Source of the DNA: Phreatobacter stygius
GTDB taxonomy: Bacteria > Pseudomonadota > Alphaproteobacteria > Rhizobiales > Phreatobacteraceae
Direction: 5' to 3'
Assembly (NCBI RefSeq): GCF_005144885.1
Contig: NZ_CP039690.1
Coordinates: 930,001-994,000 of the forward strand
Length of the DNA: 64,000 nucleotides
The position numbers and the translations under genes are program-made. Shown here piece after piece: positions 34,870 to 43,793 of this stretch. The notes under the pieces are model-generated. The model did not search any database, was not told where the DNA came from, and saw only the letters and a program-made list of their open reading frames with translations. The first letter of the stretch is position 1. The number at the start of each line of letters is the position of its first letter.

Positions 34870-35174
34870 GAATGAGATCCTCGATCTTGCGGCACAGCGT
34901 CGGACCGGACGGCCCATGCAACGGTTCGTCGATCAAATCATCTTAACCACCGGGTTTCGAGATGAAGCTCCTCATTCTCAAATAGAATTCGAAATCCTCA
35001 ACTATTGACCCTTGCAGCCTTTGCCAGAGAATGCGGGTCAGAGGCGGCCAGTGGTTCGGCCGCCGGTTCGAATTCGACAACGACAGCCTATTTGGTCGCC
35101 GGCCGCGTGGTCGGCGGACGGGGATGCTTATGCCTTTTTCATCCCTGAGCAGGACCCGACTGGAGCAAGCCGCG
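34870..35174. promoter_or_regulatory. divergent promoter region, DapA-like gene / ABC operon
   Basis: A 305-base gap with an AT-rich core (about 34930-35010), unlike the surrounding sequence. It contains TTGACC at 35005-35010, followed 17 bases later by AGAATG (35028-35033), a fair -35 and a poor -10 box facing the ABC operon. The palindrome-like TAGAATTCGA near 34983 may be an operator. No gene is seen in it; a frame open from 35031 runs in phase into the receptor gene but shows no signal peptide or conservation. Confidence 0.35.
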
Positions 35175-36338
35175 ATGACCGACATGCCGTCTCACCCTCT
35201 CTCCGCCGTCGATCCTCTGGACAAGGCCGGATCCGGCTTCTCGCGGCGCCACCTGGTGGCGAGCTTCGGCCTTGCCGGCGCCATCGGCACGCTGGCCGCT
35301 TTCGGCGCCAAGGCGCTGCCGGCCCGCGGTTTCGACATCGAGACTTTCGACCGGCTGGCCCGCGAAAGCCTGTGCGTGACGCCGGTTTCGGCCAATCCGC
35401 ACGCCCATGGCGACGGCCTGCCGCGCGAGCGCCTGGCCCAGAAGCGCTCGCTCAAGGTCGCCTGGAACGCCAGCGCCATTTGCCTGTCCGGCCCGCTTGT
35501 CGGTGTCGAGCAGAAGATCTTCGAGAAATACAATCTCGACGTCGAACTGATCAATTTTGGTGGTTCGACCGACCAGCTTCTGGAGGCGATCGCCACCGCC
35601 AAGGCCGATGCCGGGGTCGGCATGGCGCTGCGCTGGCTCAAACCCCTCGAACAGGGTTTCGACGTCAAGATCACCGCCGGCACCCATGGCGGCTGCATGC
35701 GGCTGCTCGCCCCCACCGCTTCGGGCATCCGGACCTTGAGCGACCTGAAGGGCAAGACCATCGCGGTCGCCGACATGACCGCGCCGACCAAGAACCTGTT
35801 CGCCATCCAGTTCCACAAGCTCGGCATCGATGCCGAGCGCGACGTCGAATGGCGCCAGTTCCCCGGTGAGCTTCTGCGCGCGGCGGTCGACAGGGGCGAG
35901 GCCCACGCGCTCGCCGATGCCGACCCGAAGACCTTCCTCTGGCTAAAGGACGGCAAGCTCACCGAGATCTCGTCCAACCTGCATGGCGAATTCGCCGAGC
36001 GCACCTGCTGCATTCTCGGCATTCGCGGCAGTCTGGTCCGCCAGGAACGCGCGGTCGCCCGCGCGCTGACCGCGGCGACCCTGGAGGCCCAGGACTATCT
36101 GGTTCATCACCCGGAGGAATCGGCGCGGATCTACTCGCGCTTCGCGCCACCCAATTCGCCGATCGAGGACCTGGCCGCGCTGGTGCGCTACCACACCCAC
36201 GGCAATCATCCTGTCGGCGCCGACCTGAAGCAGCAGCTGCGGCTTTATGCCGATGAGCTGAAGGCTGTGGCGGTGTTCAAGCCGAACACCGATTCGGTGC
36301 GTTTCGCCGAGCGTGTCTATGCCGACGTGCTGAGCTGA
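35175..36338 (+). CDS. NitT/TauT-type periplasmic binding protein 2
   Basis: A 387-residue receptor for an ABC importer of sulfonate/nitrate type. Signal region SRRHLVASFGLAGAIGTLAA (twin-arginine-like), then LKVAWNASAICLSGPLVGVE, KIFEKYNLDVELINFGGSTD, GCMRLLAPTASGIRTLSDLK and GKTIAVADMTAPTKNLFAIQ. The stretch CVTPVSANPHAHGDGLPRER before the domain is an extension also found in sulfur-scavenging receptors. ATG at 35175 with GGAG upstream. Only 4 bases separate it from the permease gene; receptor, permease and ATPase form one operon. Confidence 0.9.
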   Translation: MTDMPSHPLSAVDPLDKAGSGFSRRHLVASFGLAGAIGTLAAFGAKALPARGFDIETFDRLARESLCVTPVSANPHAHGDGLPRERLAQKRSLKVAWNASAICLSGPLVGVEQKIFEKYNLDVELINFGGSTDQLLEAIATAKADAGVGMALRWLKPLEQGFDVKITAGTHGGCMRLLAPTASGIRTLSDLKGKTIAVADMTAPTKNLFAIQFHKLGIDAERDVEWRQFPGELLRAAVDRGEAHALADADPKTFLWLKDGKLTEISSNLHGEFAERTCCILGIRGSLVRQERAVARALTAATLEAQDYLVHHPEESARIYSRFAPPNSPIEDLAALVRYHTHGNHPVGADLKQQLRLYADELKAVAVFKPNTDSVRFAERVYADVLS

Positions 36339-36342
36339 CACC

Positions 36343-37347
36343 ATGACCGCCATCGACACCACGACGCTTGACGCGGTCGCCGCCACCGGGCCGCGGTTGC
36401 GGCGGCGGATCTGGCTCACCGGCATTCTCGCCGCCGCCGCCTGGCTCGCCGCAGCCACTGTCACCTACGGGTACGAGGATATCGGCGAGTGGTCGCGCAC
36501 CACCCCGCTCGCCGCTGCCCTGGCACTGATCGGTTTCGGCCTGTTCGCCGCGGTCCTGGCGACGGCGGCGACCGGCCGTGCCTCCGCGCGGCTGACCCGG
36601 CTCGGCCCCTGGCTGGTGGTCTTCCCGCTGTTCGTGGCGCTCTGGGAGGTTCTCGCGGCCAAGACCGACGTCCTGCCGCAGCCCTTCTTCCCGCCGCCGC
36701 AGGCGCTGATCGAGGTCTTCACCGACGACTATGCCAAGCTCGGCATCAGCATCCTGCATTCGCTCAGATTGCACGCCACCGGCTATCTCATCGGCGCCTT
36801 CACCGGTTTCGTCTTGGGCATTTCGGTCGGCTGGTCGCAGCATATCGGTTATTGGGTTCATCCGGTCCTGCGTTTCATCGGCCCCTTGCCGGCCACCGCC
36901 TGGCTGCCGGTCGCCTTCTTCGCCTTCCCGTCGAGCTGGAGCGCCAGCGTCTTCCTGGTCGCGCTCGCCACCGCCTTTCCGACCACCATCCTGACCTGGT
37001 CGGGAGTCGCAGCCGTGCCATCAGCCTATTACGACGTCGCCCGCACGCTCGGCGCGAGCCGCCGCTTCCTGATCTTCAAGGTCGCCATTCCCGCCGCCAT
37101 GCCGCATGTCTTTGTCGGCCTGTTCATGGGCCTCGGCTCGTCTTTCGCCGTGCTGGTGGTTGCCGAGATGCTGGGGGTCAAGGCCGGCCTCGGCTGGTAC
37201 CTGCAATGGGCTCAGGGCTGGGCCGCCTATGGCAACATGTATGCCGCCTTGCTGGTCATGACGCTGATCTGCTCGACCCTGATCACGCTCTTGTTCCGTC
37301 TGCGCGACCATCTGCTCGGCTGGCAGAAGGGCATCGTCAAATGGTGA
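36343..37347 (+). CDS. ABC transporter permease, SsuC/TauC type
   Basis: A 334-residue membrane protein with about eight helices. The C-terminal half is a standard BPD-type permease: FFPPPQALIEVF, HSLRLHATGYLIGAFTGFVL, and the cytoplasmic coupling loop with YDVARTLGASRRFLIFKVAIP (E-A-A-like motif). Two additional N-terminal helices (WLTGILAAAAWLAAATVTYG and PLAAALALIGFGLFAAVLAT) extend it beyond the usual 250-270 residues. It overlaps the ATPase gene by 7 bases. Together with the receptor it should import a sulfonate-like solute. Confidence 0.93.
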   Translation: MTAIDTTTLDAVAATGPRLRRRIWLTGILAAAAWLAAATVTYGYEDIGEWSRTTPLAAALALIGFGLFAAVLATAATGRASARLTRLGPWLVVFPLFVALWEVLAAKTDVLPQPFFPPPQALIEVFTDDYAKLGISILHSLRLHATGYLIGAFTGFVLGISVGWSQHIGYWVHPVLRFIGPLPATAWLPVAFFAFPSSWSASVFLVALATAFPTTILTWSGVAAVPSAYYDVARTLGASRRFLIFKVAIPAAMPHVFVGLFMGLGSSFAVLVVAEMLGVKAGLGWYLQWAQGWAAYGNMYAALLVMTLICSTLITLLFRLRDHLLGWQKGIVKW

Positions 37348-38135
37348 GCGCGCTCGCAACCGCACCGGCGGCCACGATCGCCGGCGCCCGCCTCGACATC
37401 CGCAACGTCTCGCATCGCTTCGAGCTCGAAGGCCAGCCGCTGCCGGTGCTCGACCGGGTCAGCCTGACCGCCGAGCCGGGCGAATTCGTTGCCCTGCTCG
37501 GCCCCTCCGGCTGCGGCAAGTCCACGCTGCTCCGGCTGGTCGCCGGTCTCGAACCGCCGACATCGGGCAGCCTCACCAGCGACGGTGCGGTCATTGATCG
37601 GCCGGCCCCTTCCCGCGTCGTGGTGTTCCAGGATCCGACCCTGTTTCCCTGGCGCACCGTCTTCGACAATGTCGCACTGGGCCTCGAGGCCCAGGGCCTG
37701 ATCCGCAGCCACCGGCACCGGATCGAAGAGGCGCTCCAGCGCGTCGGGCTCGCCACCTTCGCCAAGGCCTATCAGCATCAATTGTCCGGCGGCATGGCGC
37801 AGCGCGTGGCGCTCGCCCGCGCGCTGGTCAACGAACCGAACCTGCTCATCCTCGACGAACCGCTCGGCAAGCTCGACAGCCTCACGCGCCTGTCCATGCA
37901 ATCGGAGATCGTGTCGCTCTGGCAGCGCTCCGGCTTCACCACCTTGCTGGTCACCCACGATGTCGAAGAGGCGCTGTTCATGGCGACGCGGGTGGTGGTG
38001 TTTTCCGACCGTCCCGCACAGATCAAGGCCGAGATCGCCGTCGACCGGCCCTATCCGCGCCATCGCGGCGACCCGCATCTGGCCGATCTGCGCCGCCAGG
38101 TCCTCGGCCTGCTCGGCCTCGACGCGACATGGTGA
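37341..38135 (+). CDS. ABC transporter ATP-binding protein, SsuB/TauB type
   Basis: A 264-residue ATPase that energises the adjacent permease. Walker A is LLGPSGCGKSTLL, the Q-loop is VVFQDPTLFPWRTVFDNVAL, the signature is LSGGMAQRVALARAL, Walker B is LLILDEPLGKLD, and the switch histidine lies in LLVTHDVEEAL. The L-F-P-W in the Q-loop region is characteristic of the nitrate/sulfonate class. The gene starts 7 bases before the permease stop, indicating translational coupling. Confidence 0.95.
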   Translation: MVSALATAPAATIAGARLDIRNVSHRFELEGQPLPVLDRVSLTAEPGEFVALLGPSGCGKSTLLRLVAGLEPPTSGSLTSDGAVIDRPAPSRVVVFQDPTLFPWRTVFDNVALGLEAQGLIRSHRHRIEEALQRVGLATFAKAYQHQLSGGMAQRVALARALVNEPNLLILDEPLGKLDSLTRLSMQSEIVSLWQRSGFTTLLVTHDVEEALFMATRVVVFSDRPAQIKAEIAVDRPYPRHRGDPHLADLRRQVLGLLGLDATW

Positions 38136-38181
38136 CTGCACTCCTCATCGCCTTCGCCCGCCTGCTGAAAGGACCATTCCG

Positions 38182-38826
38182 ATGACCAATCTGAGCGACT
38201 ACCTGGTCGAGAAACGCGCCGCGGTCCTCGCCCGCAAGAGCCGCATCGAGAAGGGCGAGCTCGGCCCCCAGCCGATCACCGCCAAGGTCAGCGCCGAGGG
38301 CCGCAGCGGCATTCGCCGCATCCGCATCCGCGACTTCCAGGTGGTCACCGACAGCCCGCCGGACTTCGCCGGCTACAATCTCGGGCCGAGCTCGCCGGAG
38401 CTGCAGCTCGGCGTGCTCGGCAGTTGCCTCACCCACAGCTACCTGATCCAGGCGGCGATCCACAAAGTGCCGATCGATGCGCTCGACGTCGAAGTCACCG
38501 GCACTATTGACGGGCGCGGCTCGCATCCGGATTTCCCGCAGGTGCCGGTGCATCCTCACGACCTCACCTACACGGTCCGGATCGTCTCCTCGGCCAGCGC
38601 CAAGGTCATCGCCAGTCTCGAAGAGGCGGTCGAGCGTTTCTGCCCGATCCTCAACCTCCTGAAGAAGCCGCAGGCTATTTCCGGGTCGATCGACCTGATC
38701 AAACCGGCCGCTGTGAAGGCCAAACCGGCCAATGGCGCGGCGAAAGCGGCCAAGCCGGCAAAAAAGACCGCGGCCGCCGCGGTCGCTTCCATCGCCAAAC
38801 CGGGACGGACCGCCAAGGCCGCCTGA
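38182..38826 (+). CDS. OsmC-family protein with lysine/alanine-rich tail
   Basis: A 214-residue protein. Residues 1-170 form an OsmC/Ohr-like domain: FQVVTDSPPDFAGYNLGPSS, PELQLGVLGSCLTHSYLIQA with a single conserved cysteine, and a C-terminal VERFCPILNLLKKP, where a second conserved cysteine of the family lies in F-C-P. Such proteins reduce organic peroxides or transfer sulfur/thiols. The last 45 residues (KPANGAAKAAKPAKKTAAAA) form a K/A/P-rich histone-like tail, unusual for OsmC. Downstream of the ABC operon by 46 bases, so probably co-expressed during sulfur scavenging. Confidence 0.88.
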   Translation: MTNLSDYLVEKRAAVLARKSRIEKGELGPQPITAKVSAEGRSGIRRIRIRDFQVVTDSPPDFAGYNLGPSSPELQLGVLGSCLTHSYLIQAAIHKVPIDALDVEVTGTIDGRGSHPDFPQVPVHPHDLTYTVRIVSSASAKVIASLEEAVERFCPILNLLKKPQAISGSIDLIKPAAVKAKPANGAAKAAKPAKKTAAAAVASIAKPGRTAKAA

Positions 38827-38856
38827 ACCGAGCCACGACGACGAGGAAGCAGCGCC

Positions 38857-40011
38857 ATGTACATGGGTGACATCGCCGGCATCGACTATGTCACGCAGGC
38901 GCTGGCGCAGGATTTCGCCAGGACGGCGGCGCATCACGATGCGACCGGAGCCTTTCCCTTCGACAATATCGAGCGGCTCAGACAGGCCAATCTGCCCGGT
39001 CTCGTGACGGCGCGCGAATTCGGCGGTCGCGAAGCCGGCCTCGCCCAGGCGCTCGCCGTCGTCAACACCATTGCCCAGGGCGAGCCTTCGACCGCCCTCG
39101 TCCTGGCGCAGCAATATCTCTTCCATGCCCAGCTCAGGCGCAATCCGAACTGGACGGAGGCCATGCGCGCCAAGGTCGCCCGCTCGGCCGTGGTCGACGG
39201 CGCCTTCGCCAATAATTTCCGTGTCGAGCCGGATCTCGGCACGCCGGTGCGTGGCGGCATGCCGGCGACCATCGCCCGCAAGGTCGATGGCGGCTGGTCG
39301 ATCTCCGGCCATAAGATCTTTTCGACCGGCGCGCCGGTGCTGACCTGGAACGCCATCTGGGCCAGGACCGACGAGGCGACGCCCCGGGTCGGCACCTTCC
39401 TGGTGCCACGCGGCACCAAGGGCCTGACCATTGTCGAGACCTGGGACCATCTCGGCATGCGCGCCAGCGGCAGCCATGACGCCCTTCTGGAAGACGTCAT
39501 CGTTCCCGACGATCACGCGGTCGACATCCGGCTGCCGGCGGCCTGGGCGGAGGTCGATCCGGCGGCCGCGGCTTGGCCTGCCCTGTTGTTCGCCACCGTC
39601 TATGACGGCGTCGCGCGCGCCGCCCGCAACTGGCTCGTCACCTTCCTGAAGACCCGCACGCCGGCCAATCTCGGCGCGCCGCTTTCGTCCCTGCCGCGCA
39701 TGCAGGAGGCAGTCGGCGAGATCGATGCGCTCTTGCAGACCAACCGCCTGCTGCTCGGGCTCGCCGACAAGGTCGACCAGGGCGCATCGCCACCGCCCCA
39801 TGAGAGCTTCCTCGCCAAATATACGATCAACGCCAATGCCATCGCGGCGGTGCAGAAGGCCGTCGAGATTTCCGGCAATCCGGGGCTGACCCGCGGCAAT
39901 CCACTGGAGCGCCACCTGCGCGACGTGCTCTGCGCCCGGGTCCATTCGCCGCAGGCCGATTCCGTGCTGATCGGCGCCGGCAAGATGTCGCTCGGGGTCG
40001 GCGCGGGTTGA
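38857..40011 (+). CDS. acyl-CoA dehydrogenase-like flavoprotein, SfnB/DszC type
   Basis: A 384-residue member of the acyl-CoA dehydrogenase fold used in organosulfur metabolism (SfnB for dimethyl sulfone, DszC for dibenzothiophene). Features: FPFDNIERLRQANLPGLVTA, the FAD/substrate region DGGWSISGHKIFSTGAPVLT, and WDHLGMRASGSHDALLEDVI, a recurring SfnB-type motif, with the C-terminal VEISGNPGLTRGNPLERHLR. It probably monooxygenates or dehydrogenates a sulfur compound using flavin. Start at ATG preceded by GAGGA. Thirty bases after the OsmC gene, same direction. Confidence 0.88.
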   Translation: MYMGDIAGIDYVTQALAQDFARTAAHHDATGAFPFDNIERLRQANLPGLVTAREFGGREAGLAQALAVVNTIAQGEPSTALVLAQQYLFHAQLRRNPNWTEAMRAKVARSAVVDGAFANNFRVEPDLGTPVRGGMPATIARKVDGGWSISGHKIFSTGAPVLTWNAIWARTDEATPRVGTFLVPRGTKGLTIVETWDHLGMRASGSHDALLEDVIVPDDHAVDIRLPAAWAEVDPAAAAWPALLFATVYDGVARAARNWLVTFLKTRTPANLGAPLSSLPRMQEAVGEIDALLQTNRLLLGLADKVDQGASPPPHESFLAKYTINANAIAAVQKAVEISGNPGLTRGNPLERHLRDVLCARVHSPQADSVLIGAGKMSLGVGAG

Positions 40012-40114
40012 GGGGGGCGGCCCCGGGCACGGCGACCCCAATGGTCATGTCCGATTGCCGCCAGACCGGCTGGCGCCCGTCGCCTATGCCTCCCCCTCAC
40101 ACAGGAGGACGGCA

Positions 40115-40525
40115 TTGACCGACATCGAAAAACAGGACTTCGTCGACAGGTTCGCGGCCGCCTGGGCCGCCCGCGACGGCGACGCCTTTCTGGCGCTCTG
40201 GCACCCGGAAGGGCTGCTGCACTACCCCTTCGCCGACCGTGTCATCAAGGGCGGCGAGATCGGCAAGCTCAACGATCTGACCAGCAAGGTCTCACCCAAC
40301 CTGACCTGGGCGCTGGTCGACTGGACCTCGCGCGGCGATATCGTCGTGCTCGAATGGCAATGCTCCAACCGGTTCGGCGACCATGTCGTCACCTGGCGCG
40401 GCGTCGACAAATTCACTTTGCGCGACGGCCGGATCATCGAAGAGATCGTCTATACCGATACCGCGCCATTGCAGGCGTTGCGGCAAGGAACCAGGTTCGA
40501 CGCCCTGATCCGGTTTCCGGAGTGA
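40115..40525 (+). CDS. NTF2-like (SnoaL-type) protein, TTG start
   Basis: A 136-residue single-domain protein of the nuclear transport factor 2-like superfamily: FVDRFAAAWAARDGDAFLAL, WHPEGLLHYPFADRVIKGG, and IVYTDTAPLQAL at the end. These small cone-shaped barrels act as isomerases, hydratases or ligand-binding proteins. The start is TTG because a perfect AGGAGG (40103-40108) lies 6 bases before it; the upstream open frame lacks similarity. Closes the organosulfur gene run, 12 bases from the convergent MFS stop. Confidence 0.82.
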   Translation: MTDIEKQDFVDRFAAAWAARDGDAFLALWHPEGLLHYPFADRVIKGGEIGKLNDLTSKVSPNLTWALVDWTSRGDIVVLEWQCSNRFGDHVVTWRGVDKFTLRDGRIIEEIVYTDTAPLQALRQGTRFDALIRFPE

Positions 40526-40537
40526 ACGGCCAGCCGC

Positions 40538-41953
40538 CTAGCTGACGTCGGCGGGGTCGTCATGGGTCTTGCCGCCGCGAATATCGGGCGCCAGCTGCCA
40601 GAAGATCCAGGCCGAGGCACAGGTGATCAGCCCGATGCAGAAGAAGGTGGCATGGAAGGCCGGCAGCGTCTTGGTCGGGTCGTCATGGTCGAGCAGGCCG
40701 ATGAAGGTCGTCAGCAGCGCGCCGGCAATGGTCACGCCGAGGCTCATCGCCAGCATCTGCACCATCGAGAACAGGCTGTTGCCGCTGCCGGCGCCATCGC
40801 TGTCGAGATCGCGCAGCGTGATGGTGTTCATGGCGGTGAACTGCAATGAATTGACCGCACCGAACAGCGCCAGCTGGATCAGCCGGATCCACAAGGGCTG
40901 CTCCGGCGAGACCAGCGCGAAACTGGCGATCAGCACGCCGAGGATCAGCGTATTGCCGACCAGGACGCGCCGGTAGCCTTCGCGCTGGATCAGCGGCGTG
41001 GTGATGCGCTTGGCCATCATGCCGGCGGCGGCCACCGGCAGCATCATCAGGCCCGCCTGGATCGGCGAATAGCCGAGATTGACCTGCAGCAGCAGCGGGA
41101 TCAGGAACGGCATGGCGCCTGAGCCGATACGGGCGAACAGATTGCCGAGCAGTCCGACCGAATAGGTGTGGATCTTGAACAGGTAGAGCGGAAACAAGGG
41201 GTCGGGCCGGCGCTGCGCATGCAGGCCGTAAGCGATGATCAGCGCCATGCTGAACACCAGGAGCAGCAGCACGGTCGCATGTTCCATGCCGAGCCCGGCC
41301 AGGCCGTCGAGCGAGAACGACAGCGCCACCATGCCGAGCGACAGCATGAGGTAGCCGACCATGTCAAAACGCGCCAGCGAGGTGCTCCGGCTGTCGGGCA
41401 AATGAAAATAGGTCAGGACGCAGCCGATGATGCCGACCGGCACGTTGATCAGGAAGATCCAGTGCCAGGATGCGACCTGGACGAGCCAGCCGCCGAGCGT
41501 CGGGCCGATCAGCGGCCCGATCAGCCCCGGCACCGCGACGAAGCTCATGGCCGGCAGGAATTCCGCGCGCGACACGGTGCGCAGCACGGCCAGCCGGCCG
41601 ACCGGCAGCAGCATGGCGCCGCCCGCGCCCTGGACGATCCGCGCGATCACCAGTTCGGTCAGCGTCCGCGACATCGCACAGGCGACCGAACCGATGACGA
41701 ACAGGATGATCGCCGCCATGAACACCTGGCGTGTGCCGAACCGGTCGGCGACCCAGCCGGAGGCAGGGATCAGCATGGCCATGGTGAGCGAATAGGAGAT
41801 CACCACGGCCTGCATGCTCAACGGGCTCTCGCCCAGGCTGCGCGCCATCGCCGGCAAGGCCGTGTTGACGATGGTCGAATCGAGCGTCTGCATGAAAAAG
41901 CCGACGGCGACGATCCACAGGAAGATCTTCGATGTTGCCTGCTGCTGGGCCAT
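40538..41953 (-). CDS. MFS drug:proton antiporter, DHA2 (14-TM) family
   Basis: A 471-residue efflux protein of the EmrB/QacA family. Motif A-like and motif C regions are visible: DSTIVNTALPAMARSLGESP (motif D1), SGWVADRFGTRQVFMAAIIL (motif A), and FVAVPGLIGPLIGPTLGGWL (motif C, antiporter signature). About 14 hydrophobic helices follow. The start is at MAQQQATSK, ten codons inside the longest frame. No HlyD-type EmrA partner or regulator is adjacent. Substrate unknown; likely toxic organics. Confidence 0.93.
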   Translation of the reverse strand: MAQQQATSKIFLWIVAVGFFMQTLDSTIVNTALPAMARSLGESPLSMQAVVISYSLTMAMLIPASGWVADRFGTRQVFMAAIILFVIGSVACAMSRTLTELVIARIVQGAGGAMLLPVGRLAVLRTVSRAEFLPAMSFVAVPGLIGPLIGPTLGGWLVQVASWHWIFLINVPVGIIGCVLTYFHLPDSRSTSLARFDMVGYLMLSLGMVALSFSLDGLAGLGMEHATVLLLLVFSMALIIAYGLHAQRRPDPLFPLYLFKIHTYSVGLLGNLFARIGSGAMPFLIPLLLQVNLGYSPIQAGLMMLPVAAAGMMAKRITTPLIQREGYRRVLVGNTLILGVLIASFALVSPEQPLWIRLIQLALFGAVNSLQFTAMNTITLRDLDSDGAGSGNSLFSMVQMLAMSLGVTIAGALLTTFIGLLDHDDPTKTLPAFHATFFCIGLITCASAWIFWQLAPDIRGGKTHDDPADVS

Positions 41954-42020
41954 CCGGACGTCCGCCTCTCCGAACCATAACAAGCAGTGTGGCCGGCCGA
42001 GGTCCAGTGCGGCGCTTCGC

Positions 42021-43607
42021 TTATTCGGCCGGGATCGCCTCCGGCTCCTCGTCCGGTTCGCCGGTCTCGCGGCCGCCGAACATCAGCGCCTGGGCCGAGG
42101 CGAGCTTGGAGATCGCGGCCGCCGGCTTGCCGCCGCCTTTCGGGCTGCCGGGCAAGGTGCGCCAGCCGACGCCGGCGATCGACACCGTGCGGTTGCCGCG
42201 GAAATCCGCCTCGCAGCGGATCAGGCCCTGTTCGCCCATATAGGTCAGCAGCCAGCGGCCGCGTGACGGCGAATGGCTGCCATAGGCACGCGCCAGCGCC
42301 TCGTCGGACGGGCAGACCGCCTGTTCGCGCGCCGCCCGGGCGACCAGCAGGAACACCCCCTGCATTTCCTCCGGCAGGCTTTCCGAGACGGAAAGCACCT
42401 GCTGCCAGGCCTCGTCGCCGCTCTCCGCGCTGATGCCGGCACGCGCCAGCGCCAGCCGCCGGCGGAACGCCGACATGTCCTGGCCGAAGCCGCCGAGCTT
42501 GCGCAGCCGGCAGTGGAACTGAAAATCCTGGTAGAGCAGCGGCACCGGCCGGAATGCGGCTTCGGGATCCGACAGAAGCTCGGCATAGATGCCGTCGAGC
42601 AGTTCCTGCCGTTCCGCCTCGGAACGCGGATCGGCTTCCGGCTCGGGCGCCATGTCGATCGCTTTCGAGGTTTCGATCCGGCGCATCAGGTCGGCGGTGG
42701 CGATCGAGCGCGACGAGCTCGATGCCGGCATCGGCAGCACTTCGGCGCTCGCATCGAAGATCAGGTCCTCGAGCGCATCGCGCGAGGTCTCGGGCAAAGG
42801 CATCAGCGACGGCCGGCCGCTGCGGCCGGCGGTATCGACCGCGCCGATCCTGATTCCGAGCGGCCGGCGCGACAAAGCCGGCCCGAGCGCCACGAACTGG
42901 CCTGGATCGAGATCACGGAAGGCCTCGGCCTGGCGGCGCTCCATGCCCAAGAGATCGGCGGCGCGCGCCATGTCGATGTCGAGGAAGGTGCGGCCCATCA
43001 GGAAGTTCGAGGCTTCGGCCGCGACATTTTTGGCGAGCTTGGCCAGGCGCTGGGTGGCGATGATGCCGGCAAGGCCGCGCTTGCGGCCGCGGCACATCAG
43101 GTTGGTCATGGCGCCGAGCGACGCCTTGCGGGCATCGTCGGCGACTTCACCGGCCACCGCCGGCGCGAACAATTGCGCCTCGTCGACCGCGATCAGCATC
43201 GGAAACCAGACGCTGCGGTCGGCGTCGAACAGGCCGTTGAGGAAGGCCGCGGCGCAGCGCATCTGCTCTTCCGCGTCGAGGCCCTCGAGGTTGAGCACGA
43301 CGGAGGCGCGATGCTGGCGGATGCGGGTGGCGATGCGCTGCAATTCGCCGGGACTGCGCTCGGCATCGACGACGGTATGGCCGAAACGCTCGGAGAAGCT
43401 GACGAAATCGCCCTCCGGATCGATGATCGCCTGCTGCACCCAGGGTGCGCTCTGTTCCAAGAGCCGGCGCAGGAGATGCGACTTCCCCGACCCCGAATTG
43501 CCTTGCACGAGCAATCGGGTGGAAAGCAGCTCCTCCAGGTCGAGCTTGGCGGGTTCGCCCGCCGATGTCGTCCCAAGCTCGATGCCGACTTTCATTCCAC
43601 CTCGCAT
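42021..43607 (-). CDS. HerA-like ATP-binding protein (DUF87/DUF853 type)
   Basis: A 528-residue P-loop ATPase of the HerA/FtsK clade. The Walker A is LLVQGNSGSGKSHLLRRLLE, Walker B is MLIAVDEAQLFAP, and LGAMTNLMCRGRKRGLAGII with IATQRLAKL contains the motif following Walker B in HerA. A C-terminal winged-helix-like region (ARAYGSHSPSRGRWLLTYMG) follows. It may translocate DNA or act in repair or a defence complex; NurA is not adjacent. The start could be either of two ATGs 12 bases apart (43607 or 43595), both with plausible ribosome-binding sites. Confidence 0.88.
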   Translation of the reverse strand: MRGGMKVGIELGTTSAGEPAKLDLEELLSTRLLVQGNSGSGKSHLLRRLLEQSAPWVQQAIIDPEGDFVSFSERFGHTVVDAERSPGELQRIATRIRQHRASVVLNLEGLDAEEQMRCAAAFLNGLFDADRSVWFPMLIAVDEAQLFAPAVAGEVADDARKASLGAMTNLMCRGRKRGLAGIIATQRLAKLAKNVAAEASNFLMGRTFLDIDMARAADLLGMERRQAEAFRDLDPGQFVALGPALSRRPLGIRIGAVDTAGRSGRPSLMPLPETSRDALEDLIFDASAEVLPMPASSSSRSIATADLMRRIETSKAIDMAPEPEADPRSEAERQELLDGIYAELLSDPEAAFRPVPLLYQDFQFHCRLRKLGGFGQDMSAFRRRLALARAGISAESGDEAWQQVLSVSESLPEEMQGVFLLVARAAREQAVCPSDEALARAYGSHSPSRGRWLLTYMGEQGLIRCEADFRGNRTVSIAGVGWRTLPGSPKGGGKPAAAISKLASAQALMFGGRETGEPDEEPEAIPAE

Positions 43608-43691
43608 GCCCTGCCCTTGGCGGCCGGGACATTATCACGCCAAGAGACTGCAGCGGATGCCATTGCCGGCACTCCACAGGAGATCGCAGCC

Positions 43692-43754
43692 ATGCCCTGC
43701 CGTCATTGCGGCGCGGCCGGCCAAGGCCGAATCGCCCTCGTCCTCGAGCCTTGA
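43692..43754 (+). CDS. possible 20-residue CxxC micropeptide
   Basis: MPCRHCGAAGQGRIALVLEP, with AGGAGA 14 bases upstream, on the opposite strand in the 186-base gap between the HerA-like and acyl-CoA ligase genes. The C-x-x-C pair resembles one knuckle of a zinc ribbon. It is too short to judge and may be a remnant or chance. Confidence 0.2.
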   Translation: MPCRHCGAAGQGRIALVLEP

Positions 43755-43793
43755 TACATCGCCTGGACGATGACCGCAGGTGGGTCCTGCCGG

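Noticed and set aside
38023-40041. 672-codon open frame on the minus strand across the OsmC and SfnB-like genes
   Set aside because: It covers two well-supported plus-strand genes and their gap; composition is typical for antisense frames.
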